Source: Mastigamoeba balamuthi (Eukaryota; Evosea; Mastigamoebida; Mastigamoebidae). Taken from it: DNA of 64,000 bases. Location: assembly GCA_902651635.1 (NCBI GenBank), contig CACRSC010000011.1, positions 235,540 to 299,539 on the forward strand, written 5' to 3'. This document shows positions 10,683 through 21,595 of this stretch, one piece after another. The translations under genes and the position numbers were made by a program. The notes under the pieces are model-generated. The model did not search any database. It saw nothing but the letters and a program-made list of their open reading frames with translations, and was not told the origin of the DNA. Each line of letters starts with the position of its first letter. Position 1 is the first letter of the stretch.

Positions 10683-12830
10683 TCACCAACGGGGGAAGAA
10701 ACTCTGTTTGTGGTGGAGAAGAAGGTGTTGTTGGTTGAATGTAGTCTGCAGGCGAGAGATTACAGATCCTCGTGCAGTGTCCCGGCTGTGGTTTCTGGCA
10801 TCTGCAGTGCTGGGTCGCGCCTGTCGGGTGCTGCCCGTGAGAAGGCGGAAGAGGGAGGGGGAGGGAGGAGCAAATAATTGAGCGTGCTTGGCAATGTCGA
10901 AGGGGATCATGAGCTGGCGCGCGTCGTATTGACGGTAGAGCTCGGCGAGGTCGCTGACGTATTGCACCGGCAGCGAGATGTAGAACGTGTTGGAGACGCT
11001 GAAGAGCAGGCGCAGCCAGAACGTCGGGTAGACGACGACGAGCCTGATCATGTTGCGCTGGTACTTCTCGGGGAACACTGTGTAGACGCTGCGGATCCAG
11101 CTGACGCCCGGCTGGTTGTCGCTCTCGACGCTGTGCAGGTACACGAGCGTGTACGGCTGCTCGGCGACGTCGTCCATCACGCGGCACATGTACCGCAGGA
11201 ACTTGTCCAGCGGCAGCACGGGCACCGGCAGGTGGTGTGCTGCGATGACCACGATCGGCCTCTTGTCCGCGTCCACGCCGGCCCTGTACACGACCTGCAG
11301 CGCCTCCACGTCCCTCAGGTCCTCCGTGGCCGCCGCCTTGAGCATGTCGTTGTACGGCGTCGACGGCAGCTCGTCAAACTTGGTCGCCTGCTGCCTGGGC
11401 CTCTGCTGCGGGGCCTGCGCGTGCTGGGCGGGGGCCGCTGCCAGGACCAGCTCCGCGCGTGTGTCGGGGTTCTGCATGCGCTCCACGAGCGACGGGGGCG
11501 GCTTGTGGACTTCGCTCGGGGCCTCGTCTTCGTCGCTGCCGTAGTCGCTGTCGTCGGCCCCCATGCCCGGCAGGGCGCCGATGCGGATCGAGCGCTCGGC
11601 CGTCGTCTCCTCGCCCCACTCGTTGCCCGTGTCCTTGGGCAGCATCGACTCTGCCGCGAGCGCCTCGAGGTCGTCGCGCGGCATGTAGAGCCTCAGGATG
11701 TCGAGGTAGAGGCTGCGCCTGCAGCAGCGCGTTTAGAGCGCAGCGACGCCCAATATGCACAGCGGGCGGTGTACTCGGATGGCTTGCCCAGGCAGAGGAC
11801 AATGACGCTGAGCTTGTCCGGGAAGTGCTCGAGGAACCTCCTGATGGTCCCTGCAGGGGCGCCCAAGGCGAGCTGAGCAAGCCGGGCGGACTGGGCCCCG
11901 TCCACACAGTTGCAGCGGGGGGACAAAAGGAACCAAAGAACAGCAGCGAGGAGACCGGAAGAGCAAACGGGAGGAGAGCAGATGAGGCCGAGGGTTGAGG
12001 GGGGCAGGCGCAACTGCAGGCGACGTGGGCGCCGAGCTCGAGCGGGTAGTTGCGCTCGGGCGTGTGGATGGGCAGGAAGGCGACCGAGCGCAGGCCCGCG
12101 TCGACGGCGGCCTGCAGCGAGTTGAGGTAGCAGCGGTTGAGGCTGTTGACGGCCGCCGTCACGTACCTCGCGTTGTACCTCGGCCCCACCGTGTGCACCA
12201 CGGCCCTGCAGCAGCCCCCCCGCAGAGCAAGGGCCCGTCACTACGCTGCGCGCCAAGGGGAGAGAGAGAGGGCGAGTGGAGTGGGATGGGATGCCTGGGC
12301 CCTATGTTGTACGCCGGCGTGATGCGCGCCTCGCCCATGCGCAGCGGCGTGACGCCCATCATCGCCAGCTGCAGCTGCTCGCCGCCTCTCTGCCTGCGGT
12401 GCCGCGTGGTCAGCGCCGGGCGATCACACAGAAGGGGGGAGGAGAAGAGAGAAGAGAGTTGGAGTGGTGGGCTGCTGGGCTGCTTGGGACTTGCCTGATG
12501 GCCTCGTGCGCCGTGTTCGTGTCCGACGCCGTCTCGTTCGTCGGGCAGGCCAGCGCGTCCACGACCAGCTCGAGGAAGGGCCCCTCCCTTGGCGGGCGTC
12601 AGCAGCGGGCATGGCGCGCGGGGGTGGAGGGGGAGGTGGGAGTGGGGGGGGAGTCTGTCGTGCCAGACGGCGAGACGTGAGTTGAAATCCGCGCGGAACG
12701 GGAAGCGCGGGACGATGGGGGCGCTGCTGGGGCCCGAAGGGGTCGGGGTGGCCCTGCGCGTGGCGTAGGACCACCGCGGGAGCGCCTCTGCGAGCTGGTA
12801 CTGGTCGCTGTTGGACACGGCGCTCGTCAT
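10683..12830 (-). CDS. GDAP2: GDAP2-like protein: macro domain plus divergent CRAL-TRIO domain
   Basis: Minus-strand pieces in the right order encode a macro domain followed by a CRAL-TRIO/Sec14-like domain, the GDAP2 architecture. Macro-domain segments include CPTNETASDTN (the NxSN-like loop), PLRMGEARITPAYN and VVHTVGPRYNARYVTAAVNS. The second half has RPIVVIAAHHLP and VYLHSVESDNQPGVSWIRSV, then KYQRNMIRLVVVYPTFWLRL, as in BNIP2/GDAP2 CRAL-TRIO domains. At least five exons are needed; one intron (12588-12663) appears to use a GC donor and yields AVWEGPFLELVVDA, matching the human protein. The start is the ATG of MTSAVSNSDQ. The stop at 10683 follows a long low-complexity tail, so the last exon may really end sooner. 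GDAP2 function is unsettled; its macro domain is usually considered non-catalytic toward ADP-ribose. Confidence 0.8.
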
Positions 12831-13106
12831 TCTGTGCCCCACACCCTCGGAGATGTGTCCTCTGCCGCTGCTGGGGGTCAAAAAGATTCAGAGATTTGCC
12901 TACGCGTTGTTGGGGTGTCCGTCGGTGAAAAGATGCTAAGAGCCTCACTGGGGTCACCGGGGTCGCTGCGAGCCAGAGGCTACACCAACGACACTCGAGG
13001 CTTGCTAGGCATTCTCACGGCTACAGCGACAGAACAGCAGACGAAGTGGGCCTTGGTTGCTGTTCGCTGCTCTCTACAACCGCAGAGGCCAGCCAGGTGC
13101 CGCAGT

Positions 13107-15270
13107 TCAGTACTTCTTGCCCTTGAGGAACCACCTGGGCACGAGGTCCTTCTTGGTCTTCTTCTCCGCGTGCTCCTGGCTGACGTGCGAGCGCATCTCG
13201 GGGTCTCTGTGCACCTCCTCGAAGCACTTGGCGCAGAACCCTGCGTCGCACGCCTTGCAGTTCCTCTCGCTGTCGCTCTTCCAGCACCGCGAGCACAGGG
13301 GATTCGTCGGCGCCGCCTGGCCTGAGTTCTCCTGCTGCGGCTGCTGCTGGTGCTGCTGCGCCTCGGGCTGCTCGTGCTTGTGCTCGACAGCGAACGGCGT
13401 GTGGAGGCTCCACCCCGGAGGCAGCAGCTCCGTGACCCTGTCTGTGAGGTCCTTGCGCAGGATGGGGTACGTCGTCTGCCCTGCGGTGGCCAGCGCGTCA
13501 GCCGTCACTGCAAGCGCGGATCGCAGGGAGGCGCACGGGGATCGCTCCACTTGAAGTGGACGACAGCAGCGGGCACCAGCCCCTGCTGGAAGAACGTGTC
13601 CCGGAGGTTGCTCAGCACTTGTACGGGGGGCGTGAGGTCTGTTGCGGCCCCGGTTAGACACAGACGCTGCCAGCCCGCTGCCTCCCCCACAGGACGCACA
13701 GAGCGTGAACTTGATGCTGGGGTCCGCCAGGCAGCCGCGCACAAAGTCGTGGAGGCACGAGAGCGGCTGCTGCGGGTAGAAGGCGCGCTGGACCTCGATC
13801 CTGTCGGGGAACCTCACACGGATCATGCACTGCGGGTGAACGGGCCCGTGAGTGTGCAGCGCGACAGGGAGTCCGTCAAGGCCGCCAGGGCACCTTCTTG
13901 AACTTCTCCCACTTCTTCAGGCGCATCCGCTCGCGCATCTCGTGCGTCAGCAGCATCGAGTTCTCGCGCTCCTCCTCCAGCTTGGCCCGCTTGATGCCCT
14001 CGCCCAGCGACGCGAGGTCCTCGGGCGTCAGGTCGTAGAACTCGTCCGGGATCTCGACTGCCCTCATGCGACGGGAATGTCAGCAACGCGCGCACGCGCG
14101 GCCGCACTGGCAACGCAGCGCACTCTGGGAGGTGTCCATCGGCTTGTCCGACGGGGCGTAGACGGCGAAGCAGCGCTCGGACTCGGGGACGTCCGAGGCG
14201 GCAGCAGAGGGCTTCTGCTTGGGCTCCTTGGCCTGGTTGTCCAGCTTGACGCGCTTCCACTGGTCCTCCTCGGCCGCCCACCGGGCGTCCTCCTCCTCGC
14301 GCTGGCGCCGCTGGTGCTGCTCGCGGTCGGCCTCGTTGGCCACGTCCATCACGCGCTGGGCCTCGGCGACACGCGCAACGGCCTCGGCGAACCTGCGCTG
14401 CTCCTCCAGCCTCTGCTCCTCCCAAGCCCGCGCCTCCCTCAGCGCCCTCTCCTTCTCTGCAGCCTCGTCCTCGGCCTGCTGCTGCTGCTGCCGAGGCTCA
14501 GGCACCGCCGCAGGGGCGCTGCGGGGCTCGGGCACGGGGACCTCAGGCGCAGCAGCAGCGCTCTGGGGCGCAGCGACCTGAGGGGCAGCAGCGGGGGCGC
14601 TCTTCTGTGCTGCAGCCGCCGCAGCGGCGGCCGCCCGGGCTTCTGCCTGGGCCTGGGCGCGGGCCTGGGAGGCCTGGAGCTCGGCGACCGCGGCGTCGGC
14701 CTCGGCAGCGGCGGCGGCGAGGCCCTGGGCGTAGGGGACGTCTGTGGGCTTGGCGACGAGCCTGAGCAGCACAGAGCCCGAGCCCGCGCCGATGTCGTCG
14801 AGCGTCGTCGTGGCCAGGGCGGCCCTCCCGGCGACCTCCCTGTTCATGAACACCACGCACGGCCTGCTGTAGGCCCCCTTGGGCCCCTTCTGCGCGGCCG
14901 CCAGCGCCTCGGGCCCCGCGAGCGCCTCGACGTCGGCCCACAGCGGCGCCGCGGCCCTGCAGGTCCCCGTGACGCGCGCCCCCGTGGGCAGCGCCAGCGC
15001 CACCGACACGGCGGCCGCCGCCGGGCGCGGGCCGGCGCGCCGCAGCTGGAGCGCCTGGCCGCTGGCGAGGCCCGCGAGGCGCCAGGGCAGCGCGAGGTCG
15101 AGGGGCTTGGCGTCGGTCGACCGCGTCAGCGCGTGCGACGAGAACGCGGCCGCGGGGACGGCGGCGCGCGCGCACGCGGCGTCGCGGAGCTGCGCGAGCG
15201 TCGTGGAGGGCGTCGCCTTGAGGGCCTCGCGGCGCCCGTCGGGGAGGTACACGGTGACCGTCGTTGACAT
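13107..15270 (-). CDS. ASPSCR1: TUG / ASPSCR1 (UBX-domain) homologue with a C-terminal B-box-like zinc finger
   Basis: The product begins at 15270 with a ubiquitin-like UBL1 domain (VTVYLPDGRREALKATPSTT; LALPWRLAGL), then an Ala/Gln/Glu-rich linker and coiled coil. Next comes an exon with AVEIPDEFYDLTPEDLASL, the conserved stretch before the UBX domain. The UBX domain reads MIRVRFPDRIEVQRAFYP, then after splicing KFTLYLTPPVQVLSNLRD and GLVPAAVVHFKW. A 29-bp intron then joins to a final exon containing CSRCWKSDSERNCKACDAG, FCAKCFEEVH and a later His, a B-box-like zinc-binding pattern, and ends PRWFLKGKKY, similar to the KWLK tail of TUG. TUG proteins bind p97/VCP and, in mammals, tether GLUT4 vesicles at the Golgi. 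The zinc finger is not a usual part of TUG. A second copy of the first two thirds lies at 15589-16594. Confidence 0.85.
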
Positions 15271-15346
15271 GGGCGGCGCGTATTTCGGTGTTGGCGGTCA
15301 CGCGCAGGGCGAGCGGGGAGATTCTGGTATCTCTCTCTCTCTGGCC

Positions 15347-15355
15347 GATATTTTC
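15347..15355. promoter_or_regulatory. Divergent-promoter AT box (copy 1)
   Basis: GATATTTTC followed by GGGGAAAGAAATCTTT lies between the TUG start (minus) and the RING start (plus). The same element is present in copy 2 at about 16672-16680, roughly midway between the two start codons. Confidence 0.35.
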
Positions 15356-15407
15356 GGGGAAAGAAATCTTTGCGATCAAACAACTCACTTTTTGCGCTTT
15401 ACGCGAA

Positions 15408-15587
15408 TGGCACTGCCTTCTGCGCCACCGCTGAGCAGCTCCGCGCTTTCGGGCTCGTCTTTTGCGGGACCGCGCGCCGACTACGCGGGGGCGGAGATTC
15501 TCGGGGACTGCAGGGAGATGGAGCAGCTGTGCACGCAGCTGCTCGACCTCTCCAAGCGGGCACGGCTATCCTCGCTTTTCGTGTCCC
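15408..15587 (+). pseudogene. Truncated first exon of the RING gene (duplicate copy)
   Basis: The first 58 codons of the RING-finger gene (MALPSAPPLSSS...) are repeated here and are cut by the N at 15588. No downstream exon follows in this copy. It is a by-product of the duplicated block, not an independent gene. Confidence 0.8.
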
Positions 15588-15588
15588 N
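15588..15588. other. Single ambiguous base (N) at the duplication junction
   Basis: The only N noticed in the window. It sits exactly where copy 1 ends in the RING first exon and copy 2 restarts inside the TUG coding sequence, so it is probably a minimal gap inserted by scaffolding. Confidence 0.9.
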
Positions 15589-16594
15589 CCTCCTCGGCCG
15601 CCCACCGGGCGTCCTCCTCCTCGCGCTGGCGCCGCTGGTGCTGCTCGCGGTCGGCCTCGTTGGCCACGTCCATCACGCGCTGGGCCTCGGCGACACGCGC
15701 AACGGCCTCGGCGAACCTGCGCTGCTCCTCCAGCCTCTGCTCCTCCCAAGCCCGCGCCTCCATCAGCGCCCTCTCCTTCTCTGCAGCCTCGTCCTCGGCC
15801 TGCTGCTGCTGCTGCCGAGGCTCAGGCACCGCCGCAGGGGCGCTGCGGGGCTCGGGCACGGGGACCTCAGGCGCAGCAGCAGCGCTCTGGGGCGCAGCGA
15901 CCTGAGGGGCAGCAGCGGGGGCGCTCTTCTGCGCTGCAGCCGCCGCAGCGGCGGCCGCCCGGGCTTCTGCCTGGGCCTGGGCGCGGGCCTGGGAGGCCTG
16001 GAGCTCGGCGACCGCGGCGTCGGCCTCGGCAGCGGCGGCGGCGAGGCCCTGGGCGTAGGGGACGTCTGTGGGCTTGGCGACGAGCCTGAGCAGCACAGAG
16101 CCCGAGCCCGCGCCGATGTCGTCGAGCGTCGTCGTGGCCAGGGCGGCCCTCCCGGCGACCTCCCTGTTCATGAACACCACGCACGGCCTGCTGTAGGCCC
16201 CCTTGGGCCCCTTCTGCGCGGCCGCCAGCGCCTCGGGCCCCGCGAGCGCCTCGACGTCGGCCCACAGCGGCGCCGCGGCCCTGCAGGTCCCCGTGACGCG
16301 CGCCCCCGTGGGCAGCGCCAGCGCCACCGACACGGCGGCCGCCGCCGGGCGCGGGCCGGCGCGCCGCAGCTGGAGCGCCTGGCCGCTGGCGAGGCCCGCG
16401 AGGCGCCAGGGCAGCGCGAGGTCGAGGGGCTTGGCGTCGGTCGACCGCGTCAGCGCGTGCGACGAGAACGCGGCCGCGGGGACGGCGGCGCGCGCGCACG
16501 CGGCGTCGCGGAGCTGCGCGAGCGTCGTGGAGGGCGTCGCCTTGAGGGCCTCGCGGCGCCCGTCGGGGAGGTACACGGTGACCGTCGTTGACAT
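15589..16594 (-). pseudogene. Second, 3'-truncated copy of the TUG N-terminal region
   Basis: Reads from the same start methionine (here 16594) through the UBL1 domain and the coiled coil, then stops at the N. The UBX domain and zinc finger are missing from this copy. Near identity with 14265-15270 indicates that one true TUG gene exists, and that its promoter side is this copy, which is continuous with the intact RING gene. Confidence 0.85.
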
Positions 16595-16912
16595 GGGCGA
16601 GCGCGTATTTCGGTGTTGGCGGTCACGCGCAGGGCGAGCGGGGAGATTCTGGTATCTCTCTCTCTCTGGCCGATATTTTCGGGGAAAGAAATCTTTGCGA
16701 TCAAACAACTCACTTTTTGCGCTTTACGCGAATGGCACTGCCTTCTGCGCCACCGCTGAGCAGCTCCGCGCTTTCGGGCTCGTCTTTTGCGGGACCGCGC
16801 GCCGACTACGCGGGGGCGGAGATTCTCGGGGACTGCAGGGAGATGGAGCAGCTGTGCACGCAGCTGCTCGACCTCTCCAAGCGGGCACGGCTATCCTCGC
16901 TTTTCGTGTCCC
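15589..16912. repeat. Copy 2 of the 1.3-kb near-identical direct duplication
   Basis: See 14265-15587. This copy runs uninterrupted into the rest of the RING gene, whereas copy 1 runs uninterrupted into the rest of TUG. Merging the two would give one normal head-to-head gene pair about 137 bp apart. Confidence 0.9.
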
Positions 16913-17524
16913 GCCCACGGAATCACTGAACTTTTACCGGCAACACGCCTCCAGCACGCTTCTTCTGTGGAGGAGGCAACCACGTACTGGAAGCTGCAGG
17001 CGAGCAAGGCTACCAAAGCCGTGGCGCTGTCCGAGCACAAGTGCCAGATGCTCGAGCGCGAGGTCGTTGAGCTCAGGGTGCCGAAGCCATGCGTATACAC
17101 AGACCCATTCTAACATTGCCACCAGAGAGCGCAGGCAGCTTACGAAGGTCAGATCAGGGCCATCAGAGAACAAGCAGACGCCGAAATTGCAGCCCTGAGA
17201 GGAAGCCAGACACTCTCGGACACAGATCCCCGTTTACATGATGTCGCACGGCTCAGAAACGGTGCCCCCCTTTCCCTGGATGAGCTAGTACAGATAGATG
17301 CTGGCCTACAAGAGCTACAAAGGAGCGTGACCGAGGCCAAGCAAAGTAGAGTTGCTGAGATCACACATCAGTCCAAATGCAAAGTATGCTGGGACAAGGA
17401 GTGCAACGTCGTCTTCCTCCACTGCAATCACTGTTGTGTCTGTGCGGACTGCGCGACCCAGTTGCACAGGTGTCCAATATGTCGTGCACAAATCACATCT
17501 GTTGTCCGTGTTCTAAAACCCTGA
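16732..17524 (+). CDS. C-terminal C3HC4 RING-finger protein, probable E3 ubiquitin ligase
   Basis: Three exons (16732-16905, 16955-17077, 17126-17524) with 49- and 48-bp introns encode 231 residues. The middle is a coiled coil (EEATTYWKLQASKATKAVAL; REQADAEIAALRG). The last 50 residues form a compact RING: CKVCWDKECNVVFLHCNHCC, then VCADCATQL and CPICRAQI, ending close to the stop. RINGs placed at the extreme C-terminus with this spacing are typical of the MUL1/IAP/Neuralized type and recruit an E2 for ubiquitin transfer. The substrate cannot be told. The gene is head to head with TUG across a promoter of about 137 bp. Confidence 0.85.
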
Positions 17525-20500
17525 ACAAAGAGATTTCCCCCCTCTGCAATTTTTCGGTTTAGAGAGCTATCATCGTGCATCTTCACACAGGAATCAGGCT
17601 CGCAGCAGGATACTAACTTTGTGGGATGGGATCAGAAATGTAACTATTTTTTTAATCAATAAGATCTCTCGCCAAGTTGGATTATATTATTCCTGGAGTA
17701 TAGCACACCTTCTACCTTACATAAGAAAGGATTTTGCTTTCACAGTTCTTTCACAGTCAAACAGGGTCAAGGATGCCAAAAGTAATTCTCTCTGTCTCAC
17801 ATCTTAAACCATGGGATGTCTGAAGAACACAAGCAGACTGCAGAAGTAAAGCGCCTCTGAAAAACCGAAGAAAAGATTAATCTGAAGAATATGTACTCAA
17901 TCCATGCAAACAAAACCACGTGGCACAGCCCAAAGGCCACCTTAAGGACTCATAACCTCGTGGGTTCAAGAAGTCAAATGCTGTTACAAGATCATCACCT
18001 GGGCAGTTTAAGGCATTTCTGTGGTATGAGACATGTCCTGCAGCCTCACTCTTACCACAGTGCACTCACGTTCAGTGGGGGAAACTCAGTACATAATCAG
18101 TTCATCAACAGGGCCATGATGAAGAGGTTCAACAGTGCCCATCAAAACGACCTCCCTGGTCACATTTTTCGATTGAGAATTGCAATTCCCACTTTGTTGG
18201 TAGGTTCAAAGAGAGATACGAGAATGCTGATCCCTAGCATTAAAAAGTCTTCATTGCTCTTTTTCACTTGCTGCAAACAGCAAGGAACAGAATTCTCATA
18301 TTATTATGATGCTCTCTACTTCAAGCCTCTTCCACTAAGAGCAACGGTGTGTACCATTTGATTGATATTTCTTGGATATTGCATCGAAATTTGAGCCTAT
18401 AGGAGCCCTGAAACATATTAATTAGTTTTTGATCAGAACTGCATGCTGGTCATGAGATTGCAGATAACATTATGTTTGCTCTTCATATCTTAAACTCTGA
18501 CTTCTACAAGATAGTGTTATTCTGCAAAGATTAATATCTGACTCTCTTTCCAAAAGAACATTATGGACAAAGAGAGTAGTAGTGAATGTAAATGTGGTAC
18601 ATTCCAACTTCAGTGAGTATTTCTGGAAGTGCCTAAATTTTTTGTAGAAAACCAGTCCTACACATTCAGCTTGTCTGCAAATTTCTAAGTCCTTTGAACA
18701 AACCGGGCTTCTTTGCAATGCCAGATCTTTCATGTTCATATACCAAAACAAAAGGTACCTTGCCTATTCAAAGAACACTATTCCAATTCCTTATCTGGGA
18801 CTTCTGAGCAAACTGTATTCGTCTTTTCCCATGCTCTATGATGAGTAGTGATTTCAACAATGACTGTACATTATCAAGGTCTACTTCTTTTGTTCTGAGC
18901 TGGACTGTGAAGAGTGATGCCTGGATACCCTGAAATATGCGTATGACTGGTACTTGACATGATTCATGCAAAACAGATTTCTGTATCTTTGAAAAGTTTC
19001 TTTTTGTTCTAACTCTGTGTGATTACTCTCCTTCCTCCATGTGGGCCTGACCAGTCACAGGATCCAGTATCCCACTTATGCCTTTCTATTATTGTATCCA
19101 CTTCAACGTACTTTGTAGCTGTAGTAACAACTATATGTGGGCCTTTCATGTGAACCTGAACAAATCACAATTCACTAATGATCTTCTATGAGAGTACCAT
19201 TTTTAGTTCTAGGTATTATCTGAGAGAAATGTCAGAATTTAAATATTAAATTCATAGGGATCAGAATTTATAATTCTATATCCAATTTCCTATATAGTTC
19301 CATTTTCATATTTAGATTCAAAGCACTAACTAGGGAGCTCGTTTTGATGCAGACTGTCTTACAATCTTCACAAGCTGGGCAAAAGAGAAAAATATCGGTG
19401 AAAAGATGAGACGTTCACAGCTATGAACTGCAACTTTCATAAGAAGGTGCTTGTAATCTCTGAGCCACAGTGTGCCAGTGACAGGTCTGACAGGTAGCAA
19501 GAATGCACAAACACATCATAACAGTGTTCACTATCTTTGCTGACAGCTTCTCCATGAAGTTAATGCTCATCTTCCTGCCTAAGACAGTCTGACAGTCAGC
19601 TGTACCCATTCTGCACTCATTTAACATCTTAGGAAACTCAGAGGGCTAGATGAACAGCAAGGTTTTTACCTCTGGGATGACTCAGTTCTTCATTCCCGAA
19701 ATAGAACAGAGGCAAAGGAAGAACAGCACACCAGATGCATCTGCACTTTTTACTACTTAAGGACAATCACAACTCAAGGGCCAACAGTATCACTCTTCGA
19801 GCTCTTCAGGCTACACATATTGATATTCAGACACTTTCAGCTCACTCGTTCCACATTCTCCAGCCCCTTGACCAAGAGGTCAATCTGATATACAAGATGG
19901 TCTTCGATGAGCTACTCTTGATCCCAGATAGTACTACAGCAGAGATGAGGTGTAAGACTTTTCTTTAAATTAAAACTCTTCGGTCTTATCTTCTTCTCAG
20001 CTTTTTAAAGGTGCTTTATGTGGGTAGTGAATCCATTTTCATTTCAAAGGTGCTTTATGAAGCTTTTACATGCCAGGCCCACTTGCCTTCACAGTGGTAG
20101 AAGCTTTGTCAGAATGCCAGATAACCTTCAGTAATTCTCTTCATTGCTCAGCCTGAAAAGGACTGGATCTTAATATATGGAATGGATATGTGTAACTTAC
20201 TGCAAATAGGTGAAATATGGCCAATCTGCCTGAAGAACAGATCACAGAGTTACAAATTGTGTAAATGGAAACTGTGACAGAAACCTGGATAGACTGATCA
20301 GAATTTAAGAAGCTGCCTTTGCTATTATGGGATTTGCCTAATAACTGCTCATAATTCACAATTGTAGTGGTTATAACTACTTCATGAATCACATAAATCA
20401 CATATAGTATCATTATGAAATCATGGCAGGGCCTTGCTTTTATTGAAATGAAAGGGTAGATATCAACAGACTATATGACGGATTAAGAGTGAACTTTTTC

Positions 20501-20740
20501 AAAATAACTGAATCAGAAAAGACTGGATACATAATAACTTATTCATAAATATGATACAGGAAATAACAATGAAAGAAACAAAGAACATAAAAGTAGATCA
20601 CTAACTATAAAGACTAATTTAGTGAATGCTCTTACAGATTCAGTGAAGCAGAAGAAAATAAACCTGTTCAGTTATAATAATCAAAACTTAATAATGTAAT
20701 CTGTAAAGCTCTTTGAAGAATAATATAAATGATGAATAAA
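17525..20740. other. AT-rich gene-free stretch
   Basis: Composition shifts sharply from GC-rich genes to AT-rich DNA soon after the RING stop. The longest open frames are under about 160 codons, lack domain signals and have no matching splice pattern. I see no tRNA, rRNA or recognisable transposase. It may be a decayed mobile element or heterochromatin-like spacer. Confidence 0.5.
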
Positions 20741-20743
20741 TGC

Positions 20744-20816
20744 AATTGTTTTCAAGAAAGTCACTTAGGTTGCACGTGCCTGCACGTGCAACCAAAGTGA
20801 CTTTTTGAAAACAATT
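20744..20816. repeat. Long near-perfect hairpin (inverted repeat, 2-nt loop)
   Basis: Arms of about 35 nt, 20744-20779 and 20782-20816, pair with only a few mismatches. The inner part is GGTTGCACGTGC / GCACGTGCAACC and the outer part begins AATTGTTTTCAA. Flanks are AT-rich. It could be a MITE-like foldback element or a cruciform-forming site. Confidence 0.8.
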
Positions 20817-21094
20817 CTCTCGGGGTTTCTATTCACATATTATGTTGTATGTATAACATTATTTAATTGCCACAGAAAGAGTTATAGATTCTTGTACATC
20901 TTCCAGGCAGTCATATCTTATTTCTTCTGTCAGCCAAGTAGCATTAATTAAGGCTTTCTAATAATGCATAAGAACTGTAGTCAAATAAAGTAAAAAAGCA
21001 TTACAACAAATACTCAGAAGAGCAAGTCTCGGAAATAATTGAGTACTGCTACATCTATCTGGCTTGAGGGAATTTTTCCGGTTCATTCTTGACT

Positions 21095-21152
21095 TCTTTC
21101 TTCTTCTTCTTCTTCTTCTTCTTCTTCTTCTTCTTCTTCTTCTTCTTCTTCT
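21095..21152. repeat. (TTC)n microsatellite
   Basis: An almost uninterrupted run of TTC/CTT triplets (GAA on the other strand), about 58 bp. It creates an Arg/Lys-rich open frame on the minus strand that should not be taken as a gene. Confidence 0.9.
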
Positions 21153-21439
21153 TTTTTGCAAGAAAGGCCCTGGAACCTGGAACAAGTGGTTTTGTTTTGA
21201 ATGAATTTTTTTTTGCACAGCAGCACTGTGTCACTGGTTCATAATCACTGATGGGTAGATGGATGCCTTTTGCTTTTGCTTTCAGCTTTAATTTAAACGT
21301 GAAAGAAACCTAAACCTTGCAAAAAAAGAGGTCATTTTTGTGGCAAATTCACCTAAAAACATCACAGAAAGAAAGGCACATATTAAAAAAAAGAAGAGCA
21401 GAAGAAAACAAACAAGAAAAAGTCTTAAGTCAAGGTTTA

Positions 21440-21595
21440 CCAAAAGCCTAGGTATTAGGTACCAAAAGTCTAGGTACCAAAAGTCAAGGTACCAATGTCT
21501 AGGTACCAAAAGTCAAGGTACCAATGTCTAGGTACCAAAAGTCAAGGTACCAAAAGTCAAGGTACCAGTGTCTAGGTACTAAAAGTCACTATGCA
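21440..21595. repeat. 14-15-bp minisatellite with a GGTACC core
   Basis: About eight to ten tandem units alternate between AAAAGTCAAGGTACC, AAAAGTCTAGGTACC and a 14-bp form AATGTCTAGGTACC. Most units carry the palindrome GGTACC. Unit alternation suggests a two-unit higher-order arrangement. Confidence 0.85.

Larger units (their letters stand above)
14265..15587. repeat. Copy 1 of a 1.3-kb near-identical direct duplication
   Basis: This block (N-terminal TUG coding region, shared promoter and the first codons of the RING gene) recurs at 15589-16912. I noticed three differences: a C/A at about 14437, a T/C at about 14612 and a one-base indel with a substitution just upstream of the TUG start. 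The junction is a single N at 15588, which marks an assembly join rather than biology. Confidence 0.9.

Noticed and set aside
13852-16591. Long plus-strand frames of Leu/Gly-rich sequence opposite TUG
   Set aside because: They mirror the Ala/Gln-rich TUG coding region in both duplicate copies and have no independent features.
14265-16912. Recent tandem gene duplication as a biological event
   Set aside because: The single N at the junction and allelic-level identity make an assembly artefact more likely.
20958-21218. Arg-rich minus-strand ORF
   Set aside because: It is created by the (TTC)n microsatellite.
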